A stretch of 64,000 bases of DNA from an uncultured Muribaculaceae bacterium (GCA_947179295.1 CAMXAZ010000005.1:1-64000), one strand, 5' to 3'. Shown: positions 1 through 11,581, counted from the first letter of the stretch. Numbers and translations are program-made. Notes: a model not told the origin generated them from the letters alone.

Positions 1-7
1 AATCAGA

Positions 8-835
8 TTACTTTTTTCTTCTTTCAATAATGTACTTCGAAGAATGTTTCTTCGGGGCACGAGTCTTGAGACCCTTAGCGTAGAGACCCTTGCGAGAACG
101 GGGATGACCACCTGAAGCGCGGCCTTCACCACCACCCATCGGGTGATCGACAGGGTTCATTACTACGCCGCGGTTGCGGGGACGACGACCGAGCCAGCGA
201 GAACGGCCGGCTTTGCCGGAGCGTTCGAGTGAGTGCTCGGAGTTGCCGACAACGCCTACAGTGGCGCGGCATGCGGCGAGGATCTTGCGGGTTTCACCCG
301 AAGGTAATTTAACGATGGCGTAGGTGCCTTCACGAGAGATCAGCTGGGCGAATGTGCCTGCCGAGCGGGCCATGAAAGCGCCCTGGCCAGGACGCAACTC
401 AATGTTGTGGATGAGCGTACCTACAGGAATGTTGGCCAGCGGGAGGCAGTTACCTACCTCAGGCTGGGCGTCAGCGCCTGAAAGGAGCACATCACCAACT
501 TTTAAGCCGTTGGGTGCAATGATATAGGCTTTAGCACCGTCTTTGTAGTAAAGGAGGGCGATGCGAGCCGAACGGTTAGGATCGTACTCGATGCTCTTTA
601 CTACAGCGGGAACACCGTCTTTGGTTCTCTTAAAGTCAATGATGCGGTATTTGCGCTTGTGGCCACCACCAAGGTAGCGGGTGGTGAGATGGCCTTCGGC
701 GTTACGGCCGCCGGAGGCTTTTTTACCGACTGTAAGAGATTTTTCCGGTGTAGTAGCAGTGATGGTACCTTTGAATACACCGATAACTTTGTGTCTCTGC
801 CCCGGTGTTGTGGGCTTGAATTTTCTTACTGCCAT
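8..835 (-). CDS. rplB: 50S ribosomal protein L2
   Basis: Full-length L2 (275 aa), a primary 23S rRNA-binding protein near the peptidyl-transferase centre. The N-terminus ([12 protein letters not shown]) and the C-terminal signature around HPMGGGEGR and HPRSRKG are typical of bacterial L2, and the family length is about 274-280 aa. It is the last gene of the str/S10 operon visible here. It starts 5 nt after the rplW stop and presumably continues into rpsS and further S10 genes beyond the left edge. No oddities seen. Confidence 0.98.
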   Translation of the reverse strand: MAVRKFKPTTPGQRHKVIGVFKGTITATTPEKSLTVGKKASGGRNAEGHLTTRYLGGGHKRKYRIIDFKRTKDGVPAVVKSIEYDPNRSARIALLYYKDGAKAYIIAPNGLKVGDVLLSGADAQPEVGNCLPLANIPVGTLIHNIELRPGQGAFMARSAGTFAQLISREGTYAIVKLPSGETRKILAACRATVGVVGNSEHSLERSGKAGRSRWLGRRPRNRGVVMNPVDHPMGGGEGRASGGHPRSRKGLYAKGLKTRAPKKHSSKYIIERRKK

Positions 836-840
836 TTTAT

Positions 841-1131
841 TTAGATATTGCTATAGAAGTCAATATTCTGTCCTTCGGCAAGGGTTACAAGTGCTTTTTT
901 CCAAGCGGCGGTCTTGCCACGGAGCAGACCGCTCTTGGTCCAGCGAGACTTGTTCTTGCTGCGGACATTGATGGTGTTTACGCGGACTACTTTCACGCCG
1001 TAGAGATTCTCGACGAGCGACTTGATCTGATACTTGTTAGCCTCAGGAGAAACGGCGAAGGTGTAACGGTTCAGCTTCTCGATGAGATTGTTTGCCTTCT
1101 CTGTTACGATGGGTTTGATTGAAATTTCCAT
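841..1131 (-). CDS. rplW: 50S ribosomal protein L23
   Basis: L23 (96 aa) sits at the exit tunnel of the large subunit, where trigger factor and SRP dock. The reading frame shows the conserved opening with IKPIVTEKA and the central [10 protein letters not shown] and VVRVNT blocks of bacterial L23. It lies between rplD and rplB in the standard S10 order, with short spacers on both sides, so it is co-transcribed. Length is normal for the family. Confidence 0.97.
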   Translation of the reverse strand: MEISIKPIVTEKANNLIEKLNRYTFAVSPEANKYQIKSLVENLYGVKVVRVNTINVRSKNKSRWTKSGLLRGKTAAWKKALVTLAEGQNIDFYSNI

Positions 1132-1156
1132 TGTCTATGTTTTCTCGTATGTGAGG

Positions 1157-1777
1157 TTAAAGTTTGTTAATGAAATCAAGGCTGCTCTCCGTGAGGATGA
1201 CAGCGTTAGAGTTCATGAGCGCGTAAGTGTTAAGCGCCGAAGCGTCGATGGTTTTGGCATCGGGCACATTTCGGGCAGACAAAGTTACGTTTTTATTCTG
1301 ACCCGGTAAAACGAGGAGCACCTTTTTGCCTTCAACTTTAAGATTTTTAGTAAAATTTACAAAATCTTTAGTTTTCGGAGCTTCGAAGTTGAAGTCTTCA
1401 ACGACGATGAGCTGTGAATCCTGTACTTTATAGGTCAACGCACTTTTGCGGGCGAGCGCTTTCACTTTCTTATTCAACTTGAAGCGGTAGTCACGGGGAC
1501 GGGGACCGAAAACGCGTCCGCCACCGACAAGTACCGGAGAGTTGATGTCACCGATACGGCTGCCGCCGCCGCCTTTCTGCTTGTGGAGCTTGCGGGTAGA
1601 ACCTGAAACTTCACTGCGTTCTTTGGACTTGTGAGTACCCTGACGCTGGTTGGCGAGATACTGCTTCACATCGAGATAAACGGCGTGCTCGTTTGCATCT
1701 ACTGCAAAAACTTCGTCGCTGAGCTGAGCTTTGCGACCGGTGTCTTCACCTTTGATATTGTAAATTGCGACTTCCAT
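1157..1777 (-). CDS. rplD: 50S ribosomal protein L4
   Basis: L4 (206 aa) lines the exit tunnel of the large subunit. The loop region with [12 protein letters not shown] and the block VFGPRPRDY are the usual L4 landmarks (residues about 65-100). The ATG overlaps the rplC stop in a TAATG junction, which indicates translational coupling. In proteobacteria L4 also autoregulates the S10 operon; nothing in this sequence shows that here. Confidence 0.97.
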   Translation of the reverse strand: MEVAIYNIKGEDTGRKAQLSDEVFAVDANEHAVYLDVKQYLANQRQGTHKSKERSEVSGSTRKLHKQKGGGGSRIGDINSPVLVGGGRVFGPRPRDYRFKLNKKVKALARKSALTYKVQDSQLIVVEDFNFEAPKTKDFVNFTKNLKVEGKKVLLVLPGQNKNVTLSARNVPDAKTIDASALNTYALMNSNAVILTESSLDFINKL

Positions 1778-2394
1778 TATTTCTCAATTAAAACGATTGA
1801 ACCTTTACTTCCGGGGATTGAGCCCTTGATGAGGAGCAGATTGTGTTCTGCGATCACTTTGAGCACCTGGAGGTTTTGAATTGTCACTTTCTCGTTGCCC
1901 ATCTGGCCTGCCATACGCATTCCTTTGAACACTTTAGCGGGGTAAGAGCAGGCGCCGACCGAACCGGGAGCGCGAAGACGGTTGTGCTGACCATGAGTGC
2001 TCTGGCCTACGCCACCGAAACCGTGACGCTTTACCACACCCTGGAAGCCTTTACCCTTCGAGGTTCCCTGAATGTCAACGAAGTCATTCTCGTTGAAGAG
2101 ATCGACTGTGATGGTATCACCGAGTTTGTACTCGCCGTCAAATCCTTTGAACTCGGCCAAGTGGCGCTGGGGAGCTACTCCGGCTTTCTTGAAGTGACCG
2201 GCCATAGGGGCGGTGGTGTGCTTGTCTTTTTTCTCTACAAAGCCAAGCTGCACGGCCTCATAACCGTCTTTGTCAGCCGTCTTAATCTGAGTAACTACGC
2301 AGGGGCCTACTTCGATAACAGTGCACGGCACATTCTTGCCGTCGGCACTGAAAACGGATGTCATTCCGATTTTCTTTCCTAATAATCCTGGCAT
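1777..2394 (-). CDS. rplC: 50S ribosomal protein L3
   Basis: L3 (205 aa), a large-subunit assembly protein whose central loop reaches toward the peptidyl-transferase centre. The N-terminus [12 protein letters not shown] and the segment [15 protein letters not shown]...STHG are diagnostic. It lies 82 nt downstream of rpsJ and overlaps rplD by one base. Length is normal for Bacteroidota. Confidence 0.97.
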   Translation of the reverse strand: MPGLLGKKIGMTSVFSADGKNVPCTVIEVGPCVVTQIKTADKDGYEAVQLGFVEKKDKHTTAPMAGHFKKAGVAPQRHLAEFKGFDGEYKLGDTITVDLFNENDFVDIQGTSKGKGFQGVVKRHGFGGVGQSTHGQHNRLRAPGSVGACSYPAKVFKGMRMAGQMGNEKVTIQNLQVLKVIAEHNLLLIKGSIPGSKGSIVLIEK

Positions 2395-2476
2395 TTCTCT
2401 TTGATTTAAAAATGTGAACTGATTGTGGGAGTTGTTTGTGATTACTTGAATCCTTTGATGTCTGAGTGTTTAATAA

Positions 2477-2782
2477 TCAGACTTTGATTTCTACTTCTAC
2501 GCCTGAGGGGAGTTCGAGTTTCATCAGCGCGTCTACGGTCTTGCCGGTAGAGTTGTGGATGTCGATCAGACGCTTGTAGGACGAGAGCTGGAACTGCTCA
2601 CGCGATTTCTTGTTGACGAAGGTCGAACGATTGACGGTGAAAACGCGACGGTGGGTGGGCAGGGGAATAGGTCCGCTGATCACAGCACCTGTTGCTTTTA
2701 CGGTCTTCACAATCTTCTCAGCCGACTTGTCAACCAAGTTGTAGTCGTAGGATTTAAGTTTGATTCTGATTGTTTGGTCCAT
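2477..2782 (-). CDS. rpsJ: 30S ribosomal protein S10
   Basis: S10 (101 aa), a 3' domain protein of the small subunit and, as NusE, part of antitermination complexes. The sequence contains the conserved core [16 protein letters not shown] and KSREQF. It follows fusA after 26 nt, so in this lineage the str and S10 operons run together without a tuf gene between them, as usual in Bacteroidota. Confidence 0.98.
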   Translation of the reverse strand: MDQTIRIKLKSYDYNLVDKSAEKIVKTVKATGAVISGPIPLPTHRRVFTVNRSTFVNKKSREQFQLSSYKRLIDIHNSTGKTVDALMKLELPSGVEVEIKV

Positions 2783-2808
2783 ATCTTTGTTGAATGAAAG
2801 TGTTTGTC

Positions 2809-4935
2809 TTACTTGATGAGGTCAACACGGCCCTGGCATTCGGTGAGCACGTTCTTGGCGATCGAGTTGCTTACCTCTGCATAGTGGCTGAATGTCATGG
2901 TCGAAGTTGCACGGCCTGAAGTGATTGTACGGAGGGCTGTCACATAACCGAACATTTCGGCAAGAGGAGCCTTGGCCTTCACGATGCGTGCGCCTGAACG
3001 GCTGGTTTCCATACCTTCAACCTGACCGCGACGCTTGTTGAGGTCACCAATAACGTCACCCATGCTTTCTTCGGGTGTTACTACCTCTACCTTGAAGATC
3101 GGTTCGAGAAGCACGGGACCAGCCTTTTCAGATGCTTTCTTGAATGCCTGGATGGCGCAAAGTTCGAATGAAAGCTGGTCGGAGTCAACCGGGTGGAAAG
3201 AACCGTCGATGACTGTCACCTTGAGCTGATCCACGGGGAAGCCTGCGAGCACACCGTTCTTCATGGCTGCGGTGAAACCTTTCTGGATAGAGGGGATGAA
3301 TTCCTTGGGAATGTTACCACCCTTGACCTCATCGACAAACTGGAGGTTTCCTTCGAAGCCTTCGTCAACGGGTTCTACACGCACGATGATGTCGGCGAAC
3401 TTACCGCGACCACCGGTCTGCTTCTTGAACACTTCGCGGAGTTCTACCGGCTTGGTGATAGCTTCCTTGTAAGTAACCTGCGGACGACCCTGGTTACATT
3501 CAACCTTGAATTCACGACGGAGACGGTCGATGATGATATCGAGGTGAAGCTCACCCATACCTGAGATGACGGTCTGACCGGTTTCTTCGTTGGTTTCAAC
3601 GCGGAAGGTCGGGTCTTCTTCAGCAAGCTTCTGCAGACCGACGCCGAGCTTGTCGAGGTCTTTCTGAGTCTTGGGCTCAACTGCGATACCGATAACGGGA
3701 TCGGGGAATTCCATAGCCTCAAGTACGATAGGATGATTTTCGTCGCAGAGGGTGTCACCGGTGCGGATATCCTTGAAACCTACGCCAGCGCCGATATCGC
3801 CGCAGTCGATAGATTCTTTTGCATTCTGCTTGTTGGAGTGCATCTGGAACAGACGGCTGACACGTTCTTTTTTGCCTGAGCGGCTGTTGAGCACGTAGCT
3901 GCCGGCTACAACATCGCCGGAGTAGACACGGAAGAAGGTCAGACGACCTACATAGGGGTCAGTGGCGATCTTGAATGCGAGGGCACACATGGGAGCGTCA
4001 GATGACGGCTCGCGGGTCTCAACCTTTTCGGAATCTTCAGGATTTGTTCCTTCAACAGCACCTGAGTCAACGGGGCTGGGGAGATATGCGCAGACAGAGT
4101 CAAGGAGACACTGTACACCTTTGTTCTTGAATGAAGAACCGCAGATCATGGGAACGACTTCCATCTTGAGGGTTGCGTTGCGGAGTGCACGACGGATTTC
4201 TTCTTCAGTGATGGTAGAAGGATCGTCGAAGTACTTCTCCATAAGAGCGTCGTCGAATTCGGCGATCTTTTCGAGCATCTTGTCGCGCCATTCTTCAGCT
4301 TCTTCAGCGAGGCCGGCGGGGATTTCCTCTACGGTATAGTCGGCACCCATTGATTCGTCGTGCCAGAAGATAGCCTTCATCTGGATGAGGTCAACCACAC
4401 CCTTGAAAGTTTCTTCAGCGCCGATAGGTATCTGGATGGGGCAGGGATTTGCACCGAGAACGTCTTTGAGCTGACGGACAACTTCAAAGAAGTTCGCACC
4501 CGAACGGTCCATCTTGTTCACGTAACCGATACGGGGTACATTGTATTTGTCAGCCTGACGCCATACGGTTTCAGACTGGGGTTCAACACCACCTACAGCG
4601 CAGAAAGTAGCTACCGCACCGTCAAGCACGCGGAGTGAACGTTCAACCTCAACGGTGAAGTCAACGTGTCCCGGAGTGTCAATAAGGTTGATCTTAAACT
4701 GATCGCCGGCATACTTCCAGAAAGTGGTTGTAGCGGCAGAAGTGATTGTGATACCACGTTCCTGTTCCTGTTCCATCCAGTCCATAGTGGCGGCGCCATC
4801 GTGAACCTCGCCGATCTTGTGGGTAAGACCGGTGTAGAAAAGGATACGCTCGGAAGTAGTGGTCTTACCGGCATCGATGTGAGCCATGATACCGATATTA
4901 CGCGTATATTTTAAATGTGCGTCTGATTTAGCCAT
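2809..4935 (-). CDS. fusA: Translation elongation factor G
   Basis: EF-G (708 aa) is the GTPase that drives translocation of tRNA and mRNA on the ribosome. The G-domain motifs are all visible: AHIDAGKT (P-loop), the switch region with [18 protein letters not shown] and NKMDR. They are followed by domains II-V with the typical [15 protein letters not shown] segment. Length matches bacterial EF-G. It lies 41 nt downstream of rpsG in the classic rpsL-rpsG-fusA order. Confidence 0.98.
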   Translation of the reverse strand: MAKSDAHLKYTRNIGIMAHIDAGKTTTSERILFYTGLTHKIGEVHDGAATMDWMEQEQERGITITSAATTTFWKYAGDQFKINLIDTPGHVDFTVEVERSLRVLDGAVATFCAVGGVEPQSETVWRQADKYNVPRIGYVNKMDRSGANFFEVVRQLKDVLGANPCPIQIPIGAEETFKGVVDLIQMKAIFWHDESMGADYTVEEIPAGLAEEAEEWRDKMLEKIAEFDDALMEKYFDDPSTITEEEIRRALRNATLKMEVVPMICGSSFKNKGVQCLLDSVCAYLPSPVDSGAVEGTNPEDSEKVETREPSSDAPMCALAFKIATDPYVGRLTFFRVYSGDVVAGSYVLNSRSGKKERVSRLFQMHSNKQNAKESIDCGDIGAGVGFKDIRTGDTLCDENHPIVLEAMEFPDPVIGIAVEPKTQKDLDKLGVGLQKLAEEDPTFRVETNEETGQTVISGMGELHLDIIIDRLRREFKVECNQGRPQVTYKEAITKPVELREVFKKQTGGRGKFADIIVRVEPVDEGFEGNLQFVDEVKGGNIPKEFIPSIQKGFTAAMKNGVLAGFPVDQLKVTVIDGSFHPVDSDQLSFELCAIQAFKKASEKAGPVLLEPIFKVEVVTPEESMGDVIGDLNKRRGQVEGMETSRSGARIVKAKAPLAEMFGYVTALRTITSGRATSTMTFSHYAEVSNSIAKNVLTECQGRVDLIK

Positions 4936-4976
4936 TTTGATTTGTGTGAATCTAAATGAATGAAATTAATATAGGC

Positions 4977-5453
4977 TTAGAAACGGAAGTGAGCGAATGC
5001 GCGGTTAGCCTCGGCCATCTTGTGCATATCTTCCTTGCGCTTGTAAGCACCGCCCTGGTCATTGAATGCATCTACGATCTCGGCAGCGAGCTTCTCAGCC
5101 ATAGTCTTGCCGCCGCGCTTGCGGGCGTAGAGGATCAGGTTTTTCATCGAGATAGATTCCTTGCGGTCGGGACGGATTTCAGTAGGAACCTGGAATGTCG
5201 CACCACCGACACGACGTGACTTAACCTCTACCTGGGGAGTCACATTTTCAAGAGCTTTTTTCCAAATCTCAAGAGCGGTTTTCTCTTCGTTGGGAAGTTT
5301 GTTCTTCACGAGATCGAGAGCGGAGTAGAAGATAGTATAAGAAGTATTCTTCTTTCCGTCATACATCAGGTGGTTGACGAACTTCGACACTCTCACATCA
5401 TTAAACACGGGATCGGGAAGAATCACCCGCTTCTTAGGTTTTGCTTTTCTCAT
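4977..5453 (-). CDS. rpsG: 30S ribosomal protein S7
   Basis: S7 (158 aa) nucleates assembly of the 30S head and contacts the E-site tRNA. The N-terminal MRKAKPKKR, the LMYDGKK helix and the C-terminal FAHFRF tail are characteristic. It is 180 nt downstream of rpsL, the largest spacer in this operon. That spacer has a GC-rich stretch near 5510-5530 that might fold, but I see no clear terminator or second promoter there. Confidence 0.98.
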   Translation of the reverse strand: MRKAKPKKRVILPDPVFNDVRVSKFVNHLMYDGKKNTSYTIFYSALDLVKNKLPNEEKTALEIWKKALENVTPQVEVKSRRVGGATFQVPTEIRPDRKESISMKNLILYARKRGGKTMAEKLAAEIVDAFNDQGGAYKRKEDMHKMAEANRAFAHFRF

Positions 5454-5633
5454 TTTTTGAGGAAATGTTTTGTTTTTGGTTGCTTGGTTGCTGCATCTTT
5501 AATCTTCAACGGCCACCCCTCCGGGCGCCATTTACTCAACCTGTGATTTAGCCTTCCAGTCAAATCAAAAACGAGGGTTTAACGACTCTGTTTTTAATTT
5601 AATTTTTTGTCTTCAGAAAAGGGCTTGCGTTAA

Positions 5634-6017
5634 TTACTTCTTTGCAGCCTTGGGACGCTTGGCACCATACTTGCTGCGACGCTGAGTACGGTCTTTAACG
5701 CCGCTGGTATCGAGCGTACCGCGAACGATGTGATAACGCACACCGGGAAGGTCTTTCACACGACCACCGCGGACAAGCACGATTGAGTGTTCCTGAAGAT
5801 TGTGGCCTTCACCGGGGATGTAGCTGTTAACTTCCTTACCGTTGGTCAGGCGCACACGAGCCACCTTACGCATAGCCGAGTTAGGCTTTTTGGGAGTGGT
5901 GGTGTACACACGCACACACACGCCACGACGCTGGGGGCATGAATCAAGTGCGGGTGACTTGCTCTTATCTTCAAGAGCCACGCGACCTTTTCTTACTAAT
6001 TGCTGAATAGTAGGCAT
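5634..6017 (-). CDS. rpsL: 30S ribosomal protein S12
   Basis: S12 (127 aa) is part of the decoding centre. The ORF track begins further upstream (6182), but the conserved N-terminus [12 protein letters not shown] sets the start at 6017 and gives the normal family length. The segments [10 protein letters not shown] and [13 protein letters not shown] hold the lysines linked to streptomycin sensitivity, here in the ordinary form. It is the first gene of the operon, behind a consensus promoter at 6152-6183 and a leader of roughly 130 nt. Confidence 0.98.
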   Translation of the reverse strand: MPTIQQLVRKGRVALEDKSKSPALDSCPQRRGVCVRVYTTTPKKPNSAMRKVARVRLTNGKEVNSYIPGEGHNLQEHSIVLVRGGRVKDLPGVRYHIVRGTLDTSGVKDRTQRRSKYGAKRPKAAKK

Positions 6018-6151
6018 CTTGCTTTCTTTTGATTTATTTAATAATGAATAGTAGTATATTTGACTGTTTATTACACACTCTTCGCCATCAACTCCGCTAA
6101 TTACCAGATAGTTAACGTAGCTGTGACGACAAGTCGCTCCTAAAAGCGATG

Positions 6152-6183
6152 CAAAATTACAACTTATTTTCCTAACTACCAAA
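6152..6183 (-). promoter_or_regulatory. Bacteroidota promoter of the str/S10 operon
   Basis: On the minus strand a TTTG box (6180-6183) is followed after 20 nt by TAATTTTG (6152-6159), matching the Bacteroidota -33/-7 consensus TTTG-N19/20-TAnnTTTG. Transcription would start near 6145 and read into rpsL. No other strong promoter is visible inside the operon. Confidence 0.75.
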
Positions 6184-6542
6184 CATTTCCAAAATAATTT
6201 TTAGCCCGTTGGATTTACGCGGATTTTTCATCTGATTTATGCTAAAAATCCGCAGCATTTTCGCAGAGTGATGTTCCCGCCGGCCTTCCGCAACTCCGGG
6301 CGAGCACACTGCCATCCCCCTACTGCAAGCTCATCTCAGGCACACATGACGGAATTTTTCATATTACGCACGCAGACAAACACAAACCATATGCCGACCT
6401 CATGCAACCGCCGGCCTGATTTCATTTTTTCGCTCCTTTATTGTGTTTTTTCCTATATAACCATTAATTTTGCACCTTAAATAAAAAAACACGGCCGTTA
6501 CCACGGCCTAAAACGTTAAAAAGCCAAGTTCCTATAAATTCA
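6184..6542. other. Intergenic region between divergent rpsL and metG
   Basis: About 360 nt without a convincing gene. The only listed ORF (6268-6480) has no recognisable protein character. The right part carries the metG promoter TAATTTTG at 6465-6472; a clean TTTG -33 box is not evident. Nothing else was recognised. Confidence 0.5.
6465..6472 (+). promoter_or_regulatory. -7 box upstream of metG
   Basis: TAATTTTG fits TAnnTTTG. The predicted transcript would have a leader of about 65 nt before the metG ATG. The -33 element is weak, so this is a moderate call. Confidence 0.5.
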
Positions 6543-8588
6543 ATGGAAAAAAAATTCAAGCGAACCCTCATCACCACAGCCCTACCCTATGCCAACGGGC
6601 CTGTGCATATCGGACATCTTGCCGGCGTATATGTCCCGGCTGATATTTATGCTCGCTATCTGCGTATGCGCGGCCAGGACGTAGTCATGGTCGGCGGCAG
6701 CGATGAACATGGTGTGCCCATCACACTCCGGGCCAGAAAAGAAGGCATCACCCCGCAGCAGGTCGTAGACCGCTACCACAACATCATCAAAGATTCGCTT
6801 GAAGAACTCGGAGTAAGCTTCAACATCTATTCAAGAACCACTTCCGAACTCCACCACAAGACTGCGTCAGAATTTTTCCGCCACCTTTATGACAAGGGAG
6901 AATTCACAGTGCAGACCGCACAGCAGCCTTATGATGAAAAAACCGGCGAATTCCTCGCTGACCGCTATGTGGTAGGCACCTGCCCGCGCTGCCACAACGA
7001 GAACGCCTACGGTGACCAGTGCGAAGCCTGCGGATCATCGCTCAACGTCACTGACCTGATCAATCCCCGCTCGGCCCTCACAGGCGAACCGGTGAAAATG
7101 CGCGAGACCACCCACTGGTACCTCCCCCTTGACAAGTGGGAACCCAAACTGCGCGAGTGGATACTTGAAGGCCACAAGGAATGGAAAACCAATGTCTACG
7201 GACAGTGCAAATCATGGCTTGACGCCGGACTCCAGCCCCGTGCCGTCAGCCGTGACCTCAACTGGGGTGTGCCCGTTCCGGTTGAAGGAGCAGAAGGCAA
7301 AGTGCTCTACGTATGGTTCGACGCCCCGATCGGCTATATCTCCAATACCAAGGAACTTCTCCCTGACACCTGGGAAAAATACTGGAAAGATCCCGAAAGC
7401 CGCATCATCAACTTCATCGGCAAAGACAACATCGTCTTCCACTGCATCGTTTTCCCCTCGATGCTGATGGCCTACGGCGATAACTTCCAGCTGCCCGACA
7501 ACGTCCCGGCCAACGAATTCCTCAACCTCGAAGGCGACAAGATCTCCACGTCACGCAACTGGGCCGTGTGGCTTCACGAATATCTCAAAGACTTCCCCGG
7601 CAAGCAAGACGTGCTCCGCTATGTCCTCACCGCCAACGCCCCTGAGACCAAAGACAACGACTTCACATGGGCTGACTTCCAGGCCCGCAACAACAACGAA
7701 CTCGTGGCCATCCTCGGCAACTTCGTGAACCGCGCAATGGTCCTGACCCACAAATATTTCAACGGAGAAGTTCCGACCGCAGGAATGCTGACTGAAACCG
7801 ACACGCTCCTCGCCACAGAACTCGGCACCGCCACAGAGGCCCTGACCGCCGCCCTTGAGACATTCCACTTCCGCGAAGCCCTCAAGCAGGCCATGGAAAT
7901 AGCCCGTCTCGGCAACCGCTATCTGCAGGAAACAGAACCTTGGAAACTTGCCAAGACCGACATGGAGCGCGTGAAGACCATTCTCAACATAGCTCTCCAG
8001 CTCTGCGCCAACATCGCTGTGGCATTCGAGCCTTTCACACCCTTCATGTCTGAAAAGCTCGCCAAGATGCTCGGTCTCAGCGGAAAACTCACATGGGATA
8101 TGCTCGGAAAGCTTGACATCATTTCCGCCGGCACCGTCCTCGCCACTCCCGAACTGCTTTTCGACAAAATCGAAGACAGCCAGATCGAAGCCCAGCTCAA
8201 ACGCCTCGCCGACACAAAGAAAGCCAACGAGGCGGCCGCCTGGAAAGCCGAGCCTCAGGCCAAAGATGTGGAATTCGACACCTTCGCAGCCTGCGACCTC
8301 CGTGTGGGCACCGTGCTTGAATGCGTGAAAGTCCCCAAAGCCGACAAACTTCTGCGCTTCCTCATCGACGATGGTCTGGAAAAACGCACCATCGTTTCCG
8401 GCATCGCAAAATATTACAAGCCCGAAGAGCTCGTAGGCAAGCAGGTCTGCTTCATAGCCAACCTCCCTCCGCGCAAGCTCAAGGGAATTGTATCCGAAGG
8501 CATGATTCTTTCAGCCGAGAATTCCGACGGCTCCATCGTGCTCCTCAGCCCCTCGGCCGCAGTAGCTCCCGGCGCCAAGATCGGCTAA
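6543..8588 (+). CDS. metG: Methionyl-tRNA synthetase
   Basis: MetRS (681 aa) charges tRNA-Met with methionine in the cytoplasm. The class I HIGH motif is seen as PVHIGHLAG near residue 22. The zinc knuckle has two CxxC pairs around residues 145-165 (CPRCH and CEACG). The KMSKS loop appears as KISTS, a tolerated variant. From about residue 575 there is a C-terminal EMAPII/Trbp111-like tRNA-binding domain with DLRVGTVLE. The start at 6543 gives the usual N-terminus. A hairpin terminator follows the stop. Confidence 0.97.
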   Translation: MEKKFKRTLITTALPYANGPVHIGHLAGVYVPADIYARYLRMRGQDVVMVGGSDEHGVPITLRARKEGITPQQVVDRYHNIIKDSLEELGVSFNIYSRTTSELHHKTASEFFRHLYDKGEFTVQTAQQPYDEKTGEFLADRYVVGTCPRCHNENAYGDQCEACGSSLNVTDLINPRSALTGEPVKMRETTHWYLPLDKWEPKLREWILEGHKEWKTNVYGQCKSWLDAGLQPRAVSRDLNWGVPVPVEGAEGKVLYVWFDAPIGYISNTKELLPDTWEKYWKDPESRIINFIGKDNIVFHCIVFPSMLMAYGDNFQLPDNVPANEFLNLEGDKISTSRNWAVWLHEYLKDFPGKQDVLRYVLTANAPETKDNDFTWADFQARNNNELVAILGNFVNRAMVLTHKYFNGEVPTAGMLTETDTLLATELGTATEALTAALETFHFREALKQAMEIARLGNRYLQETEPWKLAKTDMERVKTILNIALQLCANIAVAFEPFTPFMSEKLAKMLGLSGKLTWDMLGKLDIISAGTVLATPELLFDKIEDSQIEAQLKRLADTKKANEAAAWKAEPQAKDVEFDTFAACDLRVGTVLECVKVPKADKLLRFLIDDGLEKRTIVSGIAKYYKPEELVGKQVCFIANLPPRKLKGIVSEGMILSAENSDGSIVLLSPSAAVAPGAKIG

Positions 8589-8612
8589 AGCCGTCCGGCA
8601 CCACAACGATAT

Positions 8613-8656
8613 GAAATCCGAGAGGGTTGGGCTTCCCTCCCCTCCCGGATTTTTGT
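8613..8656 (+). terminator. Rho-independent terminator after metG
   Basis: An inverted repeat (AAATCCGAGAGGG paired with CCCTCCCGGATTT) ends in a short T run just downstream of the metG stop. Confidence 0.7.
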
Positions 8657-8708
8657 CAATCCTACCAAAGCATTCTTTATCAACAGGTCGTTTAAAAACA
8701 ACAGTTAA

Positions 8709-9746
8709 ATGACAGCCAGAAGAAAACCTCGACTCCTGATCATATACACAGGCGGAACGATCGGCATGATCGAAAATCCTGAGACCCACGCTTTGCAGCC
8801 TTTTGATTTCTCGCACCTCATCGACAATGTGCCCAAAATCAAGATGCTCGACTATCATATCGACAACATACAGTTCACCCCGATAGACTCAAGCGACATG
8901 AATCCTTCAGGATGGGCAGAGATATCAAATGCCATAGCCTCGCATTATGACGAATATGACGGCTTCGTAGTTCTCCACGGCACCGACACAATGGCCTACA
9001 CGGCCTCAGCTCTTTCATTCATGCTCGGCAATCTCCACAAACCGGTCATTATCACCGGCTCGCAGCTCCCTATCGGAGAAGTGCGCACCGACGGAGAAGA
9101 AAACCTCATAACCGCCCTGCAGATTGCAGCAGCCACCACTTTTGACGGATCTTCGATGGTCCAGGAAGTAGCCATCCTGTTCGAAAACTATCTCTGGCGC
9201 GGCAACCGGTCTACCAAAATGAGTGCCGACAACTTCAACGCCTTCAAGAGCAACAACTATCCGCAGCTGGCAAAAATAGGCCTCGGAATACACTTTTCAG
9301 AAGAGGCTCTGTGGCGCCCCAAAACCAAGACTCCTCTGCAGCTCAACACCCGCATGGACTCCAACGTGATGTTCATCGAGCTCTACCCCGGCATGACACA
9401 GCAGACCCTCCGCTATCTGCTGAACGCTCCCGGAGTAAAGGGCATTGTACTGCGCACATACGGAGCAGGCAACGCTCCGACAGCCGGATGGTTTATCGAG
9501 GAAATAGCCCAGGCAGTGCAACGGGGAGTAGTGATTGTCAATGTCACCCAGTGCGTGAACGGAGGTGTGCACCACAGACGCTACGTGGCAGGCGACAAGC
9601 TGGCCAACGCAGGTGTGATTTCCGGCCATGACATGACCTCCGAAGCAGCAATAACCAAACTGATGTATCTGTTCGGCCTCGGACTGACTCCTTCAGCCGT
9701 GGCTACACGCCTGAACACTGATATCTGCGGCGAAGTCACCCTGTAG
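8709..9746 (+). CDS. ansA: L-asparaginase, type I (cytoplasmic)
   Basis: A 345-aa asparaginase that hydrolyses L-asparagine to aspartate and ammonia. Both catalytic threonine regions are present: YTGGTIGM near the N-terminus and HGTDTMAYT near residue 100. ITGSQLP and RTDGEENL follow. There is no signal peptide, which with the length indicates the type I cytoplasmic enzyme. It stands alone between the metG terminator and the convergent dinB gene. Confidence 0.93.
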   Translation: MTARRKPRLLIIYTGGTIGMIENPETHALQPFDFSHLIDNVPKIKMLDYHIDNIQFTPIDSSDMNPSGWAEISNAIASHYDEYDGFVVLHGTDTMAYTASALSFMLGNLHKPVIITGSQLPIGEVRTDGEENLITALQIAAATTFDGSSMVQEVAILFENYLWRGNRSTKMSADNFNAFKSNNYPQLAKIGLGIHFSEEALWRPKTKTPLQLNTRMDSNVMFIELYPGMTQQTLRYLLNAPGVKGIVLRTYGAGNAPTAGWFIEEIAQAVQRGVVIVNVTQCVNGGVHHRRYVAGDKLANAGVISGHDMTSEAAITKLMYLFGLGLTPSAVATRLNTDICGEVTL

Positions 9747-9763
9747 GTCGCGCCGCAAAACCG

Positions 9764-10885
9764 TCAGTCATATCCGTTTTCAAAGTCAAACTCCAGCTGT
9801 CGCGGATCATAGACCGTCCGCGACGAACTCCCATGTTCCGGCATCGAGACAGAAAGGCCCACAAGCCTCACCTGCCGTCCGACCACCGGAGCCAGAGCCA
9901 GCAGACGCACAGCCGCCTGAACGATGACATCTTTGTTCTGATAGGCGTGCGGAGCCGTATGGCTGCGTGAGCACTGACTGAAATCGCTGAATTTCAATTT
10001 AAGCGTCAGCGTACAGCCGCGGAACACACTGCGTCCTATCCTCCAGACGAGTTCTTCTGCCAGATCAGCGATCACCTGCTCAATCTCTCCTACAGTCACA
10101 AGGTCTTCCTGAAGAGTGATCTCGCAGCCTACCGATTTGCGCGTCCACAGCGGTTCCACGGGCCTGTTGTCGATCCCGCGGGCAAACTGATAGAATATCC
10201 TCCCTGACTTTCCGAACTCATGGCTCAGCAGCTCGGCCGAACAGGCTGCAAGCTGTTCACCGTTCCAGATACCAAGAGCATGCATCCTTGCGGCCGTGAC
10301 GGGTCCCACACCCCAGAAATCCTCCACCGGAATCCTGCGTATAAAATCAAGAGCCTGCGAGGGATGAATGGTACACAGGCCGTCAGGCTTCCGATAGTCA
10401 GAAGCTATCTTAGCCAAAAACTTATTATAAGAGACTCCGGCGGAAGCCGTCAGCCCAAGACGCTCACGGATCTTGCTCTTGATCTCTCTGGCGATATTGA
10501 CAGCCATCGGTTCGCCAGCTTTATTGACAGTCACGTCAAGAAAAGCCTCGTCAAGAGAGATCGGCTCGACGATATCGGTATATTCATGAAAAATCTCGTG
10601 CATGGCTGCCGACACCTTTTTATATACATCGAACCTCGGCTTCACAAAAACGAGCCCCGGACAGATTTTCGCGGCCCTCATCGACGGCATGGCCGATCTT
10701 ACGCCGAATCGCCTCGCCTCATAGCTCGCAGCCGCTACCACTCCGCGCCCCTCGGCATGGCCGACAGCGATAGGCACTCCCCTCAGTTCAGGATTGTCAC
10801 GCTGCTCTACAGACGCATAGAAAGCATCCATGTCAATATGGATGATCTTACGGATTTCGCCCAGTTCAGAGACGCCCCTGGTCAT
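9764..10885 (-). CDS. dinB: DNA polymerase IV (Y-family)
   Basis: Translesion DNA polymerase of 373 aa. The Y-family catalytic motifs are visible: HIDMDAFYASVE (first acidic residue and steric region) near residue 16 and SLDEAFLDV near residue 110. A little-finger domain occupies the C-terminal third. The chosen start at 10885 overlaps the radC stop by 20 nt, implying co-transcription with radC. I see no C-terminal clamp-binding motif clearly enough to claim one. Confidence 0.93.
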   Translation of the reverse strand: MTRGVSELGEIRKIIHIDMDAFYASVEQRDNPELRGVPIAVGHAEGRGVVAAASYEARRFGVRSAMPSMRAAKICPGLVFVKPRFDVYKKVSAAMHEIFHEYTDIVEPISLDEAFLDVTVNKAGEPMAVNIAREIKSKIRERLGLTASAGVSYNKFLAKIASDYRKPDGLCTIHPSQALDFIRRIPVEDFWGVGPVTAARMHALGIWNGEQLAACSAELLSHEFGKSGRIFYQFARGIDNRPVEPLWTRKSVGCEITLQEDLVTVGEIEQVIADLAEELVWRIGRSVFRGCTLTLKLKFSDFSQCSRSHTAPHAYQNKDVIVQAAVRLLALAPVVGRQVRLVGLSVSMPEHGSSSRTVYDPRQLEFDFENGYD

Positions 10886-11576
10886 TGTAGGAATAAAATT
10901 CGTTTCGCGCTATGATAACATGGTCAAGCACTTTGATGCCGAGATAATCGGCACCGGTCTTGATTCTGCGGGTCAGACTGTCATCCTCGCCGCTCGGAAG
11001 CGGATTTCCCGAAGGGTGATTATGGACCAGTATTATCCCTTCGGCAAGACAGTCGAGCGCACGTTTGAGAAGCAGTTTCACATCAACCACCGTGGCAGCC
11101 GTTCCGCCCTGCGATATGCAGCGCTTGAACTTCACGCGGTTACTCCTTGAGAGCATCATCACCCAGAATTCCTCATAGTCGAGATGAGCCATGAGCGGCT
11201 GCATTATATCCTTGACATCCTCGCTTGACCTGATCAGCGGCTCTGCGGCACCGGCCATCTGCTCGCGGTTACGGCGGCCGAGTTCAAAAGCCGCGGCAAG
11301 GCATACGGCTTTGGCCGGACCAACACCTTTGTATTTCGACATCATCTCCTGCATACTCATGCGGGCAAGGTTGTCGACCCGCTGGTCACAGTCATGCAGA
11401 ATGCCACGCGCCATATCTACTACCGACATGCCCGGTAGTCCGCCGCCAAAGATCAACGCCACAAGCTCGGCATCGCTCAGCGAGCGTATGCCGTTGGCAA
11501 GCGCTTTCTCACGCGGCTTGTCGTCGTCATTCAGATCATGAATTCGGGTCGGAACAAAAGGTGTCTGGTCATTCAT
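10866..11576 (-). CDS. radC: RadC family JAB-domain protein
   Basis: RadC-like protein (236 aa). The N-terminal half has a helix-hairpin-helix-like segment (YKGVGPAKAVCLAAAFELG). The C-terminal half is an MPN+/JAMM metalloprotease-type domain with HNHPSGNPLPSGED, which supplies the two histidines and aspartate of the metal site. The family's exact role is unsettled despite the DNA-repair name. It lies within the minus-strand run and overlaps dinB. Confidence 0.92.
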   Translation of the reverse strand: MNDQTPFVPTRIHDLNDDDKPREKALANGIRSLSDAELVALIFGGGLPGMSVVDMARGILHDCDQRVDNLARMSMQEMMSKYKGVGPAKAVCLAAAFELGRRNREQMAGAAEPLIRSSEDVKDIMQPLMAHLDYEEFWVMMLSRSNRVKFKRCISQGGTAATVVDVKLLLKRALDCLAEGIILVHNHPSGNPLPSGEDDSLTRRIKTGADYLGIKVLDHVIIARNEFYSYNDQGRL

Positions 11577-11581
11577 AGCTT